Of a stretch of DNA of 64,000 nucleotides, positions 1 to 8,646 are shown piece by piece. The translations under genes and the position numbers were made by a program. Below the pieces are notes generated by a model, which was not told the DNA's origin, searched no databases, and saw only the letters and a program-made list of their open reading frames with translations. Source of the stretch: Planctomycetota bacterium (lineage in GTDB: Bacteria > Planctomycetota > Planctomycetia > Gemmatales > Gemmataceae). The stretch spans positions 1 to 64,000 of the forward strand of contig JAIOPV010000254.1 in assembly GCA_021413735.1 (NCBI GenBank). The letters run 5' to 3'. Every line of letters begins with the position of its first letter. Position 1 is the first letter of the stretch.

Positions 1-2054
1 ATCGCCGACCGTGCCCACGCTGCCGAAGAACCCAGCTTTCCGAGAGTTTCCACTGCATTGCCGCGAACCTGTGCGTTGACGTGCTTCAGTGCGTGAACCA
101 GCGCCGAAACCACGCCCTCACCGACGCCGCCCATCTCGCCAAGAGCCTCAGCCGCCAGAGCGCTCACCCAACTGTCCTGATCGCGGAGCGCACGGACAAG
201 CCCCGGCACGGCAACATGAGCCGCCGACTCTCCGATTTTGCCGAGAGCCTCGACAGCCTTCGCTCGCACCACATCGTTCCCATCTTGAAGCGCCTCGACG
301 AGAGGTGGCGCTGCATGTTCCGCTGACGCTCCGACGTTCCCGAGTGCCTCGGCTGCCTGCGCACGAACAACGGTGTCGCTGCTCTCCAGTCCTTCGGCCA
401 GTTTGTTCGTGGAGTGACCATTCAGCGGACCGGCAGCCGCCACAGCCTCGGACGCCGCAACCCGCACGGACTCGTCGCGATCCTGAAGCAACTCGACCAA
501 CTTCGGTACCGCTACCTTCGCTCCGTGACCGAGAGACTTCAACCCGCGTGCCGCTGATGCACGAACGGCTGTGGCCGGATCGTCGAGCGCCGCGAGAAGC
601 GCGCTGGCGTTGCCACCGATTTGCCCCAGCGTTTCCGCAGCCTGACAGCGAACGGTTTCGTCCGCGTCTTGAAGCAGTTCAACGAGAATGTCGGCGGTGC
701 TCGCAGCAGCGGAACCCGCTCTTCCCAAGCCCGCCGCGGCCTGACACCGCACAGCGGCCATGCCATCGCGCAGCGCACGAGAAAGAGCGGCGATAGCGAC
801 GGGAGTTGGGTCGATGTCCGAAGCGGCTTCTCCCCGATGCCGAAAGATGCGCCAACGTCCCTTCTTGCGGCGCGGCATCCGCACCAGGCGAGAACGCTCG
901 GCCTTCACCCCCGCAGCAGCGATCAACCCGAGCGCCTCGACTGCACTCAGACGAACGTGGTCACTCGGATCGTCCACGAGTCCCGCGAGAGCCGCTGTCG
1001 CTTCTCGCGCGGCGAGTTGGCCCAGCGTTCCAGCAGCGACCGCCCGGACGTGCTCATGTGGGTCATCCAGGTGAATAATCAGAGTCGCAACTGTGGACGG
1101 CCCGATGGCAGCGAGCACTTGCGGCAACTGGTCGCGCTGTTCCTTGGTGAGCGACGTCATTTCGCGAAGCGATACGAGAAGCGGCCCGATGACCGCTGCT
1201 CCGAACTGCGGAAGGGCGTTGCGGGCGCGGTCGTGTATTGGCTCGTGCGGGCTCCAGAAGTCGGTGATCGTCTCGGCGAGAACTTGCCCTTGCCGCACGG
1301 ATGCGAAGATCTGTTGGAGCAGAACGAGCGTGAAGAACGATCTGAACACGGCAAGCAGGACGGCTGCGGGCCATGCTGCTTTCTGCACGAAGGTGGTGTG
1401 AACGAGGCGGTGAGAGTCAGCCAGATTGAGGATATCGACGAGACTCAGCAGATTGATGAGCGCGTATGTCAGGAAGTCGATGAACGCTGGGTGTCCGTCT
1501 TCTGCAATTCCGTACCAGCCTCGGCCGAAGCTCTCGTAGAGTCCCTGGTTCAGCAGTGCGAATCCGCCGATCACGGTGGCCGCCGCCACTCCCAGCAGCG
1601 GCAACCCGACCCTGTGACCGTAGCGAGCCACATTGGGGGCGAGATCCTGCCCCTTCATCGGGTTGTGGACAGCCTTTCGTCCGCGTTCGACCTCGTATCG
1701 TTCCAGGTCGAGGAACATATACGCCAAACACGTCACGAGTCCCATCACGAAGCTCACCCCCGCACAAGCGAGAGTGACTTCCGGGTGAGTCGCGATTGCG
1801 AATTCGCCCACGGTTACCAAGGCGATTGCGATGACGCCGTACACGGTCCAGTTCGCCCACGAAAGCCAGCGTTCCCAGACACGAAACCCGCGGTGAATCG
1901 TCCAGCGAGTCGCCTGACCGAGTCGGCTGAACACCCAACCAATCAATCCGGACTGGTAGAGGACGCCCACCGTCAGAGTAATGAGGATGAGCGTCGCCAG
2001 GACCGAGTAGGAAGAGAGTCTGTGATCGAGTCGAATCAGCCAATCGTGGGCCAT
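1..2054 (-). CDS. HEAT-repeat membrane protein, C-terminus beyond window
   Basis: Reading the minus strand from ATG at 2054 gives an open frame (begins MAHDWLIRLD) that runs off the left edge, about 684 codons. The first ~200 residues hold several hydrophobic segments (one at about residues 17-40, others near 65-80 and 95-115). A further hydrophobic stretch lies near residues 235-260. From about residue 300 the protein is a string of roughly 35-residue HEAT/PBS-lyase-like repeats, each with a pattern like VRxxAAEALGxxG, separated by phrases such as LVELLQDRDESV. Such repeats are helical scaffolds for protein-protein contacts. The likely topology is a membrane anchor with a cytoplasmic or periplasmic HEAT solenoid. 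No catalytic motif was seen, and the partner is unknown. The long plus-strand frames over this region are shadows. The start is the first ATG after an upstream stop-rich stretch; no strong ribosome binding site is visible. Confidence 0.85.
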   Translation of the reverse strand, partial: MAHDWLIRLDHRLSSYSVLATLILITLTVGVLYQSGLIGWVFSRLGQATRWTIHRGFRVWERWLSWANWTVYGVIAIALVTVGEFAIATHPEVTLACAGVSFVMGLVTCLAYMFLDLERYEVERGRKAVHNPMKGQDLAPNVARYGHRVGLPLLGVAAATVIGGFALLNQGLYESFGRGWYGIAEDGHPAFIDFLTYALINLLSLVDILNLADSHRLVHTTFVQKAAWPAAVLLAVFRSFFTLVLLQQIFASVRQGQVLAETITDFWSPHEPIHDRARNALPQFGAAVIGPLLVSLREMTSLTKEQRDQLPQVLAAIGPSTVATLIIHLDDPHEHVRAVAAGTLGQLAAREATAALAGLVDDPSDHVRLSAVEALGLIAAAGVKAERSRLVRMPRRKKGRWRIFRHRGEAASDIDPTPVAIAALSRALRDGMAAVRCQAAAGLGRAGSAAASTADILVELLQDADETVRCQAAETLGQIGGNASALLAALDDPATAVRASAARGLKSLGHGAKVAVPKLVELLQDRDESVRVAASEAVAAAGPLNGHSTNKLAEGLESSDTVVRAQAAEALGNVGASAEHAAPPLVEALQDGNDVVRAKAVEALGKIGESAAHVAVPGLVRALRDQDSWVSALAAEALGEMGGVGEGVVSALVHALKHVNAQVRGNAVETLGKLGSSAAWARSA

Positions 2055-2510
2055 CGAGGTTCACCACTTGAGTGGGCGGGAGGCGGGGCGGTGGAGTAAT
2101 CCCCCACAGGATGCCGGAATGCGCGGAAGCTGCAATCCGAGTGCCAAGTCGCGGTCTCGCAAAACCACAGCAACACCATCATCCCGATCTTTCAATCGGA
2201 ATTCCTGCACTAATCCGACCTTATGAGAAGTTCGGTGGCGGCGATTCGGTGCTTGCGGTGGGCCGTTGCTTGTGGTGGTGTTCGAGGCGCTCGATCCGCT
2301 AACCAATCCCAACAACCAGTGGTGCAAACCGGCGGCTTCTTGCTGACCGTCATCCACGGTGGCATCACCATCGACGGAATCTGATCCGCGAACGAACAGT
2401 GCCCGAATTGCTTGCCGGCCAGTGAGGGCCCAACAATGGGAGTTTCTTGACATTCGAGGTGGCTGAGGTAGAGAAGCAGTTCGCCCGCTCTTCATCCGGA
2501 GTCCAAAAGA
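2055..2510. other. intergenic region, no gene recognised
   Basis: About 456 bases between the divergent HEAT-repeat gene and the DUF1559 gene. Reading both strands gave no protein with recognisable features, no RNA gene and no clear hairpin. It presumably carries the promoters of both flanking genes, but I cannot point to convincing -35/-10 boxes. Confidence 0.5.
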
Positions 2511-3434
2511 ATGAGAACCGCGGATTCGCGTTCTCGGGGCTTCACCCTGATCGAACTCCTTGTTGTTATCGCTATCATCGCGATTTTGATTGGGCTTCTC
2601 CTCCCAGCGGTCCAGAAAGTTCGGGAAGCTGCCGCCCGCATGAAATGCAGCAACAATCTGAAACAAATCGGCCTCGCGCTCCACGGTCACCACGACGCCT
2701 ATGCGTATCTCCCGCCCGGCCAGTGGAACACCAACGGAGCCAACGTCCCCTACTACAACCGCGGCTGCTGGATGCCGCACACCTTGCCATTTATGGAGCA
2801 GAACAGCGCGTACGTTGACTACAAGACCTACATGGACGGCGGCGGCTCCGCAGACAGCTATCCGAATGCGAAGCGAGTGTTCACGAATTTCTGCTGTCCC
2901 TCGGACCCGGTCAGTCCGAAAACCGTCACGGCTGCGTCGTTCCCCAATCAGGGCTTTCACGGGAACTATGTCGCGTGTGCCGCCACGACGATCTTCAATC
3001 CCTCAACTGATACGACAGGCCTAAAACGCGACGGGATCATGTATGCCCAGTCGAAGACGAAATTCGGTGAGGTGACCGACGGACTCTCGAACACGCTACT
3101 CCTGAGCGAAATCATCCTCGTGGCGGATACGACGAGTCACGATATCCGTGGCCGGTATTTCAATTCGTATGACGGCAACTGTCTGTTCAGCACGATCGCC
3201 CCACCGAACACCAGCGTCGTCGATGTAGATGTGAACTGCATCAATGTTCCTGGCCGTGCGCCCTGCACAGTGTCGACTTCAAATTCGGTGCAGCACGCTC
3301 GCAGCAACCACACCGGAGGCGTCAACGCGACTCTGGGCGACGGCTCAGTCCGATTCATCCCCAACGGCATCGACCCAACGGTCTACCTGGGTCTTGGCTC
3401 ACGAGCCGGCGGCGAACCCTCCGGCAATTACTGA
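2511..3434 (+). CDS. DUF1559 prepilin-like protein
   Basis: 307 aa. The N-terminus carries a type IV prepilin cleavage/methylation motif (GFTLIELLVV, residues 10-19) followed by a hydrophobic helix to about residue 36, then the KVREAAARMKCSNNLKQIG stretch that marks the planctomycete DUF1559 family. The C-terminal part contains the usual LGDGSVRFI motif near residue 280. The family is hugely expanded in planctomycetes. Its members are expected to be processed by a prepilin peptidase and to sit in the inner membrane or a pseudopilus; no individual function is established. The ATG at 2511 places the prepilin motif at the correct distance from the start. It stands alone, with no secretion genes adjacent, and is convergent with the next gene at a 14-base gap. 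Confidence 0.93.
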   Translation: MRTADSRSRGFTLIELLVVIAIIAILIGLLLPAVQKVREAAARMKCSNNLKQIGLALHGHHDAYAYLPPGQWNTNGANVPYYNRGCWMPHTLPFMEQNSAYVDYKTYMDGGGSADSYPNAKRVFTNFCCPSDPVSPKTVTAASFPNQGFHGNYVACAATTIFNPSTDTTGLKRDGIMYAQSKTKFGEVTDGLSNTLLLSEIILVADTTSHDIRGRYFNSYDGNCLFSTIAPPNTSVVDVDVNCINVPGRAPCTVSTSNSVQHARSNHTGGVNATLGDGSVRFIPNGIDPTVYLGLGSRAGGEPSGNY

Positions 3435-3448
3435 CGCAGATTCAAGCT

Positions 3449-4081
3449 TCACTTCTTCTCTTCGACCGTCAGTTTGAAGGGGGCGCTGGTCACGGTCACG
3501 ATGCCATACCCATCGCCATTGTCCGCTGCCCCCTTCGGAATCGGCAGCATCCCCGTCTTCAGCTTCGCCACCAACTCGTATTCGCCAGCTTCCGTCCAGT
3601 ACGAAAGCTGACTCACTCCGCGAAAACCAGCCGACAGCGATTTCAGCGGAAAGGTAATTGATTTGCCCGCTTCGATGCCGACGCCATCCGGTAGGCGAAA
3701 CTCAAGCGTCATCGGAACTAGCGGAGCGATGCTCACGGCACCCTTGCCCTTCAATTCCAGCGTCAGCACGACGGGATCACCCTTCGCCCACGCCTGGATT
3801 GTTTTGTCCGAGGTGTTCTTGAGTTCAACCGTCAGATCGACAGCCGGCGTTGCAGGAGCGCGGCCCTTCCCTTTCGCGGCAGTCTCGATCGCCTTCTTGT
3901 AATCGGCGATCGACAAGCCACCGGTGTCGAGCGTGTATTTCGTCGTCTTGCCGGTGATGGTCAACTCCAGCGGCGCGGTCTTGGGATCGGCACCCGCCTT
4001 CGTTTCTTTTTTCTGGTCTTCACCGAATGAGACGCCCGCAAAACCGATAATCAGAGCGAACGATAGAATCCTGCAAGACAT
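3449..4081 (-). CDS. secreted hypothetical protein
   Basis: 210 aa if it starts at the ATG at 4081, where a GGAGA box lies about 8 bases upstream. A longer in-frame start at 4243 would put the signal peptide in the middle of the protein and is rejected. The N-terminus MSCRILSFALIIGFAGVSFG is a Sec signal peptide, followed by a charged KKETKAG linker. The mature part is rich in beta-strand-like segments (for example VDLTVELKNTSDKTI and VVLTLELKGKGAV), as in immunoglobulin-like or carbohydrate-binding-like folds. I do not recognise the family. Predicted periplasmic or surface protein. The next gene upstream (purF) is divergent, so this is probably monocistronic. Confidence 0.7.
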   Translation of the reverse strand: MSCRILSFALIIGFAGVSFGEDQKKETKAGADPKTAPLELTITGKTTKYTLDTGGLSIADYKKAIETAAKGKGRAPATPAVDLTVELKNTSDKTIQAWAKGDPVVLTLELKGKGAVSIAPLVPMTLEFRLPDGVGIEAGKSITFPLKSLSAGFRGVSQLSYWTEAGEYELVAKLKTGMLPIPKGAADNGDGYGIVTVTSAPFKLTVEEKK

Positions 4082-4287
4082 GAGAACTCTCCAAGGTATT
4101 AGGAATGTGCTGCAACGATCCGACGAAATGACCGGTCGCACGGATTGCCGCGAGTGTCGCGAGTCGGAGGCTGTCAGAAGTTCCCGTGAAGTTCGCGAGT
4201 GACTCTGGCGCTTGGACCGTGCCACTGGAAGTTCTATATTCACCCATGCCCTAGCCGGTCACTCTTCCCCACATGCCAGGCGGTGAC

Positions 4288-5904
4288 ATGGACGAGTTGC
4301 ACCACGAATGCGGTGTGGCCGCATTGTATTACTTGCCGAGCCGGGGAGACCGCTCACCCGTATGGACGGGTGATCCCGACCAACTCTCCCGCCTGATGCC
4401 TCGCATGCTGCTCGACTTGCAGAATCGCGGGCAACTTGCCGCGGGCATGGCGACCTACAACCCCGACCGCGAACAGCTTGTCGACACTTACAAGGAAGTC
4501 GGCACCGTCATTGAGGCGTTCCGGATCAACCATCCGCCGAAGTACGCCTCCATCATGGAGGAGTACGCCGGTCGCGGCGCGATTGGGCATACCCGATACG
4601 CGACCTGCGGAGCGACGAAACGCAGTTACGCTCAACCCTTCGAGCGCCGCCACGGCTGCAAATGGAAATGGTTCGCGTTCGCCTTCAACGGTCAGCTCAC
4701 GAACTTCGCCGAACTTCGCGCCGAACTCCTTGCCAATCACGACTACCACCTGACACGCGACAACGACACCGAAGTCATCATGCACTACCTCGCGCACGAA
4801 GTGCGCGGCGATGACCGGCCTGATCTGGTGGAAGTCTTTCGCAAACTCGCGACGAAGTTCGACGGGGCGTACAACCTCGTGTTTCTGAACGCGATGGGCG
4901 ACATGGTCGTGCTGCGTGACCCGATTGGGTTGCGTCCGCTGGTCTATGCACAGGATGGGCCGGTCTTCGGAGCGGCGAGCGAGAGTGTCGCGCTTCAGAA
5001 CCTCGGGTTCCGCAACATCAAGTCGCTCGAACCTGGCCACATGATTCTCATCCGCGACGGCGAACTCACGATTCATCAGTTCGCTCCGTCGCCGAAGAAA
5101 GCACACTGCTTCTTCGAGTGGATCTATTTCGCGAACGTGTCCAGTTCGTTCGACGATCGCAGTGTGTACCTGTCGCGTGCCCGGCTCGGCCAAGAATTGG
5201 CGAAGCAGGAAAAAGCACTCGGCCGAATCCCGCTCGACCCGGAAGATACGGTCGTCGTGCCGGTTCCGGATACGGGCAAAGCCGCAGCCGACGCGATGGC
5301 GTTCGCACTGGGCATTCCGTCGGTCGAGGGCTTGATCCGAAACCGCTACATCGGCCGCACATTTATCGAGGGTGCGAACCGAGCCGACAAGGTTCGGCTG
5401 AAGTTCACGCCGCTTCGTGAAGTGCTTTCCGGCAAGAAAGTGCTGCTCGTTGAGGACTCGATCGTTCGCAGCACGAGACTGAAGAGTTTGCTGCATCATT
5501 TGCGGGATCAGGGCGGGGCACGCGAGATTCACGTTCGCGTTGCGTGTCCGCCGATCATAGCCCCGTGCTTCTACGGCATCGACATGAGCACGGTGAAGGA
5601 ACTGTTCGCCCCGAAGTTCATGGCTGGCAAAGTGCCGACGGTTGCCGAGCAAGACGCGATGGCGAAGGAACTCGGGGCCGACTCGCTGTTCTACCTGCCG
5701 GTGGATGCGGTCGCACGCTGCATCGACTTGCCGGCCGAGAAACTGTGTCGTGCTTGCGTGACCGGCGACTATCCGACGCCGATGGGCGAACAGCTTTATC
5801 AACTCGCATTGCGGAATCACGCCACGGGCAACAGCGACGGCCGTACTTACGACCGCCCAACCGAACCGCTGGTGTGCTCGGTGACCGACGCGGGACAGAC
5901 TTGA
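4288..5904 (+). CDS. purF: amidophosphoribosyltransferase (glutamine PRPP amidotransferase)
   Basis: 538 aa. Catalyses the first committed step of purine synthesis, PRPP plus glutamine to phosphoribosylamine, in the cytoplasm. The N-terminal Ntn-hydrolase domain begins with HHECGV, whose Cys (residue 8) is the glutaminase nucleophile exposed after removal of a short propeptide. Other conserved blocks are GRGAIGHTRYAT and AFNGQLTN. The C-terminal phosphoribosyltransferase domain has the PRPP loop VLLVEDSIVRST at about residues 385-396. A late CRAC pair near residue 487, with Cys in KKAHCFFEW and VRVACPP, fits the four cysteines of the Fe-S type enzymes such as that of Bacillus. I chose the ATG at 4288 because an AGGCGGTG box lies just upstream; an ATG at 4273 is also possible. 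The 488-aa antisense frame is a shadow. Confidence 0.93.
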   Translation: MDELHHECGVAALYYLPSRGDRSPVWTGDPDQLSRLMPRMLLDLQNRGQLAAGMATYNPDREQLVDTYKEVGTVIEAFRINHPPKYASIMEEYAGRGAIGHTRYATCGATKRSYAQPFERRHGCKWKWFAFAFNGQLTNFAELRAELLANHDYHLTRDNDTEVIMHYLAHEVRGDDRPDLVEVFRKLATKFDGAYNLVFLNAMGDMVVLRDPIGLRPLVYAQDGPVFGAASESVALQNLGFRNIKSLEPGHMILIRDGELTIHQFAPSPKKAHCFFEWIYFANVSSSFDDRSVYLSRARLGQELAKQEKALGRIPLDPEDTVVVPVPDTGKAAADAMAFALGIPSVEGLIRNRYIGRTFIEGANRADKVRLKFTPLREVLSGKKVLLVEDSIVRSTRLKSLLHHLRDQGGAREIHVRVACPPIIAPCFYGIDMSTVKELFAPKFMAGKVPTVAEQDAMAKELGADSLFYLPVDAVARCIDLPAEKLCRACVTGDYPTPMGEQLYQLALRNHATGNSDGRTYDRPTEPLVCSVTDAGQT

Positions 5905-5907
5905 GAT

Positions 5908-6068
5908 GTGTTTGGTGTTTAGTGTTTAGTGTTTTTAGCGTGGTTGTTGGTGTCACCGTGTGGCTGTGGGAAGGCGGAACATGCGTGTTCCCCTTCGCCT
6001 CGCAGCCATGCGGTGTTTCTGTCACAATACCCATCAACACTCAACACCAAACACTGAACACTAAACAA
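5908..6068. repeat. imperfect inverted repeat of GTGTTTAGT units
   Basis: Bases 5908-5937 are a run of GTGTTTGGT/GTGTTTAGT units. Bases 6035-6068 are the same kind of unit in inverse orientation (ACACTCAACACCAAACACTG and onward). The two arms are about 100 bases apart and could pair as an imperfect long hairpin between purF and the DUF6065-like gene. A related, smaller arrangement recurs at 17700-17782. The arms are AT-rich compared with the flanking genes. Confidence 0.7.
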
Positions 6069-6088
6069 CCGTTTTCAGGACGAAACAC

Positions 6089-6859
6089 ATGCCCGAAGAA
6101 TCCAAACCAGCCGAACAACAACTCTTCGCATACGAACTATATCCGACCGTTGATACGGTGCTGGAGCCGGCTCCGATTAATCGCGATTGGATGGATAACG
6201 CGCACCAACGGCATCCGTATCGCTGCTTACCTCTCGTCATCGCGAACCAGTCGGGTTGGGTGTTGCGTTCGACAGCGGGATTTCGCGCCTACTGGTATGG
6301 CGGCGTGAACAAGGAAGATGTCGAGATTCAATTCGACGCACACGAAGACAACCGCATCGTGAGCCACTTCGGTAGCGCGGTCATCACGTTCACGGTGCCG
6401 TTCTTGTTTCGCACACCACCGGGCATCAACCTGTGGGTGAAGGGCCCGAGCAACATGGTGAAGGACGGCATTCAACCGCTTGAGGGGGTCGTGGAATCGG
6501 ACTGGCTCGCGTCCACGTTCACGATGAACTGGAAGATCACCCGGCAAAACGAGTGGGTCCGGTTCGAGAAGGGTGAACCGTACTGCATGTTGGTTCCGGT
6601 GCCGCGAGGACTGGCGGAAAGTCTCGTGCCACGACAAACGCAGCTTTCGACGAACCCGGAACTACAAGAACAGTATCGTTTGTGGGAGGAGGGTCGAAAG
6701 GGCTTCCTTCACGGGCTGCGAACGCGCGACCCCGAGGCAGTGAAACGCGGCTGGCAGAAGGATTACTTCCAGGGCCGCACGCCCGACGGAAAGGAAATCG
6801 ACGAACACCAAACGCGATTGAGCATCAAGGAATTCGAGAAGGACAAAAAAGCAGAGTAG
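6089..6859 (+). CDS. DUF6065-like protein of unknown function
   Basis: 256 aa, soluble, no signal peptide or membrane segment. The N-terminal third reads PAPINRDWMDN, then HPYRCLPLVIANQSGWVL, which I associate with the DUF6065 family; the assignment is from memory of that motif. The middle is beta-rich (FTVPFLFRTPPGINLWVKGP) and the C-terminus is charged (GRTPDGKEIDEHQTRLSIKE). No catalytic residues are known for the family. The gene lies between two palindromic repeats, so it is probably transcribed alone; the upstream inverted repeat would fall in or near its 5' leader. The start at 6089 has only a weak ribosome binding site. Confidence 0.7.
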   Translation: MPEESKPAEQQLFAYELYPTVDTVLEPAPINRDWMDNAHQRHPYRCLPLVIANQSGWVLRSTAGFRAYWYGGVNKEDVEIQFDAHEDNRIVSHFGSAVITFTVPFLFRTPPGINLWVKGPSNMVKDGIQPLEGVVESDWLASTFTMNWKITRQNEWVRFEKGEPYCMLVPVPRGLAESLVPRQTQLSTNPELQEQYRLWEEGRKGFLHGLRTRDPEAVKRGWQKDYFQGRTPDGKEIDEHQTRLSIKEFEKDKKAE

Positions 6860-6979
6860 CCACGGATGAACACAGATGAAACACGGATAAGACCAAACAC
6901 CGAGACAATTCAGGGTTTCAAAACAAAGTCTTCGTGGCGTTTGGTTTTATCCGTGTTTCATCTGTGTTCATCCGTGGCT
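6858..6979. repeat. 41-base inverted repeat (CCACGGATGAACACAGATG type)
   Basis: Bases 6858-6898 and 6939-6979 are reverse complements over 41 bases with one mismatch, with a 40-base loop between. The left arm overlaps the stop codon of the DUF6065-like gene. The element sits exactly between two convergent genes, so its transcript would form a very stable hairpin and could serve as a two-way terminator, although no U-run follows. Confidence 0.9.
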
Positions 6980-6993
6980 CGGTTTTTCGTTAT

Positions 6994-7680
6994 TCATTTC
7001 ACCGCATCCACATTTGCGGTCTGCGACGCTTCCCACTGCTCGATTGTGCCGATGGGCAGCCAGTAGTTCGCCTCGACCACGCGGAAACCTCCGCGTGCAG
7101 CGAGCTGTGCCACGGCGTCCGTGATCTCGTACTCGTTGCGTGGAGAGAGGGGAAGCGTCAGGTCGAACACGTCTTTCGGAAACACGTATCCGCCGATGTT
7201 CGCCAGTTGCGGTGACGGCAACCCCTTCGGCTTCTCCACGATCTGCTTCAACGACCCGTCGGCATTCGGGAAGATGATGCCATAGCTCTCCGGGGCATCG
7301 ACCGGATGAGCGAGAATCCCCATCGGCACAGCTGCGAGCGCCGCAAGATCGGCACGCCCAATGAGGTCGTCGCCGTTGAGAACCATCACGCGGTCAGCGG
7401 TGACGATTCCCTTGCAGCTCATAAGAGCGTCGCCGGTGCCGCGTGGCTCGGCTTGGCGAACGGTCTTCCAGTTGCGAACGTGCTTTTGCGTGCGGAGGTA
7501 ATCCTCGATCTGTTCCGCGAGGTAATTCACAACAACAACCAGCCGTTCGACCGGGGGCAACGCACCGATGATCCAATCGAGGATCGGGCGTCCCTGCACG
7601 GGCAGCAACGGTTTCGGAATGGTATCGGTGTGGGGTCTGAGACGGGTGCCTTTGCCGGCGGCGAGAATGATCGCGTCCAT
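6994..7680 (-). CDS. sugar-phosphate nucleotidyltransferase (NTP transferase family)
   Basis: 228 aa. The first residues MDAIILAAGKGTRLRP carry the nucleotide-binding signature of the NDP-sugar pyrophosphorylase family, followed by the IPKPLLPVQGRPIL block. Further conserved parts are VLNGDDLIG (metal/nucleotide site) and IVEKPKGLPSP, then INIGGYVF-like and NEYEITDAV motifs. These enzymes activate a sugar 1-phosphate with an NTP to make a nucleotide sugar for wall, LPS or exopolysaccharide synthesis. At 228 aa it is a single catalytic domain without the C-terminal left-handed helix of GlmU. The sugar cannot be read from sequence. It is convergent with the upstream gene across the 6858-6979 palindrome and has no linked glycan genes here. 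Confidence 0.88.
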   Translation of the reverse strand: MDAIILAAGKGTRLRPHTDTIPKPLLPVQGRPILDWIIGALPPVERLVVVVNYLAEQIEDYLRTQKHVRNWKTVRQAEPRGTGDALMSCKGIVTADRVMVLNGDDLIGRADLAALAAVPMGILAHPVDAPESYGIIFPNADGSLKQIVEKPKGLPSPQLANIGGYVFPKDVFDLTLPLSPRNEYEITDAVAQLAARGGFRVVEANYWLPIGTIEQWEASQTANVDAVK

Positions 7681-7821
7681 GCGGTTCTAGTGTATGCTTG
7701 GCGAAGCGAGGCGTCTGGTGTCTGCCGAATGAGCGACGCCATTTCATGCTGCGATTGCAGCGAGGATGTCTTGCACCAAACCGACTCGCGTTCGTCTTCC
7801 GCCGTGTGGTAGAATTCTTAC

Positions 7822-8184
7822 ATGTCAACCATCACCGTATTACCAGACGACCCGCGAAGTTCCACTCCAACTTTTCGTGCCATGGGTGGCGATAAACAGG
7901 CTGTCGGGCCCACAATAGGGCAGGCGATCGACGAACTGCGAACGGAACTCGGCAATCCTCAAGAAACGACCTTGGTGATTGTTCAGCCCGTGACTCCGGA
8001 TGCCCTCTTCACCGCTGTTCAGCGAGATCGCCTTGCGGCCCTCATGGGAAAGTGGCGACAAGCTCGCAATGACAGCACGACTCTTCCAGCAGCCGAGCAG
8101 AATGAACTCGACGCGCTTGTCGAAACTGAACTTCGTGCTGCGGCAGAACGCGCGGCCCAGTTGCTCCGCTCGCTACCGTCATGA
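7822..8184 (+). CDS. small hypothetical protein paired with HNH endonuclease
   Basis: 120 aa, soluble. No recognised family. The middle has a beta-strand stretch TTLVIVQPVTPDALF. The C-terminal half is predicted helical and charged (MGKWRQARNDSTTLPAAEQ and LVETELRAAAERAAQLLRS). Its stop codon overlaps the start of the HNH gene (ATGA at 8181-8184), so the two are translationally coupled and probably function together, for example as a partner or regulator of the nuclease. The start ATG at 7822 is about 140 bases from the divergent nucleotidyltransferase gene, which leaves room for a promoter. Confidence 0.75.
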   Translation: MSTITVLPDDPRSSTPTFRAMGGDKQAVGPTIGQAIDELRTELGNPQETTLVIVQPVTPDALFTAVQRDRLAALMGKWRQARNDSTTLPAAEQNELDALVETELRAAAERAAQLLRSLPS

Positions 8185-8582
8185 ATTCCAAATACCCAGT
8201 CGTCGCCCGTCGCGGCAACCATCGCTGCGAGTATTGTCGTGCACCGGAGGCGATCTTCAATTTCCCATTTGAAGTGGAGCACGTCTTTCCAACATCTCGG
8301 GGTGGCTCTGACGACGAATCAAACCTGGCACTCACTTGTCGGTCATGTAACCTTCACAAATCGGATGTTGTGACGGTTTGGGACAGCGTTGCGGAAGAAG
8401 AGGTTGCGTTGTTCAATCCTCGAACGGATCGGTGGTCCGAACATTTTGAACTGGAGTTGGAACGAGGTGAAATTCGGGGACTGACAGCGACGGGGCAAGC
8501 AACAGTTACTCAACTCCATTTGAACGACCCGATACAACTCATGGCTCGATTACTCTGGATTCAACTGCGACTGTTCCCGTGA
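8181..8582 (+). CDS. HNH endonuclease
   Basis: 133 aa. Compact HNH nuclease. Cys16 and Cys19 (HRCEYC) and Cys53 and Cys56 (TCRSC) form a likely structural zinc site. The catalytic core has His34 in FEVEHVFPTSRGG, Asn48 in DESNLAL and His59 in NLHK. The C-terminal half (FNPRTDRWSEHFE and onward) is typical of free-standing HNH proteins common in planctomycetes and cyanobacteria. HNH enzymes nick or cut DNA with a single metal; the biological target is unknown here. There is no adjacent methyltransferase, intron or phage gene. It overlaps the preceding small gene by four bases, which fixes the ATG at 8181. Confidence 0.92.
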   Translation: MNSKYPVVARRGNHRCEYCRAPEAIFNFPFEVEHVFPTSRGGSDDESNLALTCRSCNLHKSDVVTVWDSVAEEEVALFNPRTDRWSEHFELELERGEIRGLTATGQATVTQLHLNDPIQLMARLLWIQLRLFP

Positions 8583-8646
8583 TAAAGCTAGCAAACTCGG
8601 GTCGCGATCGTTGGCCGTGGTTCGCAGATGGTGCTAGAATCTGTGC

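Noticed and set aside
621-2099. 492-codon plus-strand frame
   Set aside because: It is antisense to the HEAT-repeat gene, has no family-like sequence and is rich in Arg, His and Ser, as shadow frames in GC-rich DNA are.
2061-2960. 299-codon minus-strand frame
   Set aside because: It overlaps the DUF1559 gene in antisense and continues through non-coding sequence; composition is not protein-like.
4354-5820. 488-codon minus-strand frame
   Set aside because: It lies opposite purF, whose catalytic motifs are intact; the antisense product has no recognisable domain.
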